A DNA stretch of 64,000 nucleotides, from positions 31,003,288 to 31,067,287 of the forward strand of contig CM036251.1 of assembly GCA_020698575.1 (NCBI GenBank), in the 5' to 3' direction. Positions 56,901 through 59,900 of the stretch are shown here, piece after piece (within the stretch, counting starts at the first letter, position 1; every line of letters begins with the position of its first letter). The notes under the pieces were generated by a model. The model was not told the DNA's origin. It worked only from the letters and a program-made list of their open reading frames with translations, and made no database searches. The stretch is from Bostrychus sinensis. Taxonomy: Eukaryota; Chordata; Actinopteri; Gobiiformes; Eleotridae. Made by a program: the position numbers and the translations under genes.

Positions 56901-59900
56901 AATGAATGTGAGAGCGAAGGATTGTCTGTCTGTGTACACCTCTGTGTCAGCCCTGTGACTAACTGGCCACTGTCCAGACTCCAGGGACTACTCCACCTCA
57001 GGCCCATAGTTACTGGAATATGTTCCAGTACCCACGACCCCTAACTGGAATAAGCGGAAAAAGATGGCTAAATGAAGGAATGAATCTATTAATCCTACTG
57101 CTTCTACTAGCACTACTATTATACTGTGACTATTACTAATACTATTATTATTACTGCTTTTGCCACTATAAATACCATTGGTTATTATGCCAATACTATT
57201 ACTTGTCCTACTCAATGTAAGTTAATTATGTAAATGTTTCTTCTAACTATACTTATACTTAAATGACATATAATCCGCCTCAAAAACATACCTTGAGTAG
57301 TATTTTGTTTCAGTCACTTCATACACTGTTTGAGTAATCCTCTATGCTGAGCCCGTCCTTTCAGAAGAGCTGGAAAACTACTACAATAATTTTTATCCAT
57401 AAAAATGCAAGTTCTAATTATCATCTCCTCCACAGTGATTATTTCAATAACTACATGAGCATGGACAGTGCTGTACAAGTACAAGAAGGTAGACTAAACA
57501 AAGCTTTTCTCCTTGCAGTGTCACTTAATTTTAACTGACAATTTGTGCTGTTCATTTCAGATCATTTTGTGAAAAGAGGGCAGATCCCAAATAATCAACA
57601 GTTCGAAGGCGACTTCCTCTTTTCAATCTATGAGGACGAGGATGAGAGTTTTTCTATAAATCATGGCCGCCGAATTCTTTCTTTAGACAATAATAATGGA
57701 ACCAGTCAAGAGTATTTTCCCAGGCAGGTCACCACCACACCACCCAAAGCACAAGGCAAAAACGTTGTTCAGATGAAATCCAAAACTAAATTAAAACAAA
57801 CTGAAAAAGTGGTTGACAGAAAGCAACTTAGAGCAAAGAAAAGTCCTTTGCAACTATCCCAGCAGGTCAATAAGAAAACGCTTCAAATACAGAGATCACA
57901 GAAAATGGCAAAAGTGCCACAACCTAAAAGATTGTTAAATATTGGGAATGTGCTTGACAATAATAATATCAAACTAAGGAATACAAAAACAACATGGACA
58001 GATACGTTCAGCACCAAGCGCTTAGGCTATCAGGCGCAAAAATCACATGCTCTCAATATGGACTGCCGACTGACCGGGAACATCCTGCTGCAGGAGGCCG
58101 AGGTGCAAACGATAGTGAAGAGCTTCATGGAGAAAATCAACGAAAAGCACAGTGGGTAAGTTGCCACGAAATAGGTGACAAGATATAGAATGATACACTA
58201 GCCTGGCTGGAAACTCTTTTCTAATTGGCTGCTATATATATTCATCAATTATATGTAGCCTACATGACCTGTTGTTCTCCAATATCTCCACTGACTATCT
58301 CGACTCTGTACATGTCCAAACCATCTAAATCTGGCCACTCTGACTTTATCTCCAAAACATCTGACATGAGCTGTCCCTCTGATGTACTCAATTGCTAATC
58401 TTATCCATCTTTGTCACTCCCAAAGAGAACCCTAACATCTTCAGCTCTGCTACCTCCAGCACTGCTTTCTGTATTTTTACTTAGTGCCACTGTCTCAACA
58501 TCGGCACATCGGTACTGTATGTAAACCTTTTCTTCCATTCCTGCTGAACCTCTTTTTGTCACACATCACACCTGACACATTTGTCCATTTATTCTTACCG
58601 GTTTGCATACATCTCTTTCATCTCTCAAAAATTGCACACACTTCCTTGTCATCATTCTAGTCTTTAGTTCTCTCTACAAATTCACAATCAGATAATTTAT
58701 GTCTGGACTCTGGTTTTGGCCACTTCAAGATGTTGATCCTGGTCCTCGACTACCACACTTAGGCTGTGTGTTTTGAATTGTTTTGCAGAGCCAGGGTATG
58801 AATAAATTTGGGCTTCAAGATATGATGTAAACATGTTCAAATCAAATATAAGTTTTAGTGATAACAACGGGACAGTTGACTTATGAACAATGAAAACTAT
58901 ATTTTGCATAATGGCCAAGTTGTTTTTGTTTACATTTTTTTTGTTTTGGTTCTAAAACTGCACTGCCGATCGTCCAATCAGAAAAGCAGAAAGACTGGCA
59001 ACCCACAGTCCATTGATTTGACTTAGACAGCAGTACTGTTTTTTAAACCAGTACAAGCGCATGCTGCTTACAATACTTTTAACTGTAGACACTACTCGAC
59101 AAGAAGCACAAATACTTATACTATTTGAGTAAAGTAACATTAGGAATTGTGTTACTTTAAATACTTTTTGTCATTGCACAGCAAAATTGACTAGTATATC
59201 TATTACCACAATTATTTCTACTGTTACAATTACCGTTATTACTCTTGTTACTATTTTATGTCCTACACTTTTTAATCAATTACATGGATCCAAATAAAGA
59301 TGGGACAGTTATGTCTCTGTATTCATCTTGCATATTTAGAATGTGTGGAAAGTTGTGCTGATTTAGATATAGAGAGATATTTTCCACAAAACAGCACTCA
59401 TTCTCCAGTTCATTATTCCTGATTCACTTTGTGTGGATTATTTGATCAGCTTGGTCCAGTGTATCAAAATAGGGGGTTTTGTTTTTCCTTTCTGCACTTA
59501 CATGCATAATTGAGTTATGTTGTACTGTGACATCTACCCTTCCCTTTGCAACAGGTAGTCCTGAGCCTGTCCATTGTGTAATGAATCTGTCTAATTCACA
59601 CACCCTCGTTGACTAACCATTACAAATGTTATGCATTTAAATAGTATCTACAGTGGGGCAAAAAAGTATTTAGTCAGCCACAATTGTGCAAGTTCTCCCA
59701 CTTAAAAAGATGAGAGGCCTGTAATTTTCATCATAGGTATACCTCAACTATGAGTTATACCTAGTTTTAAAGAATTTATTTGCAAATTATGGTGGAAAAT
59801 AAGTATTTGGTCAATAACAAAAGTTCATCTCAATACTTTGTTATATACCCTTTGTTGGCAATGACAGAGTTTTCTGTAAGTCTTCACAAGGTTTTCACAA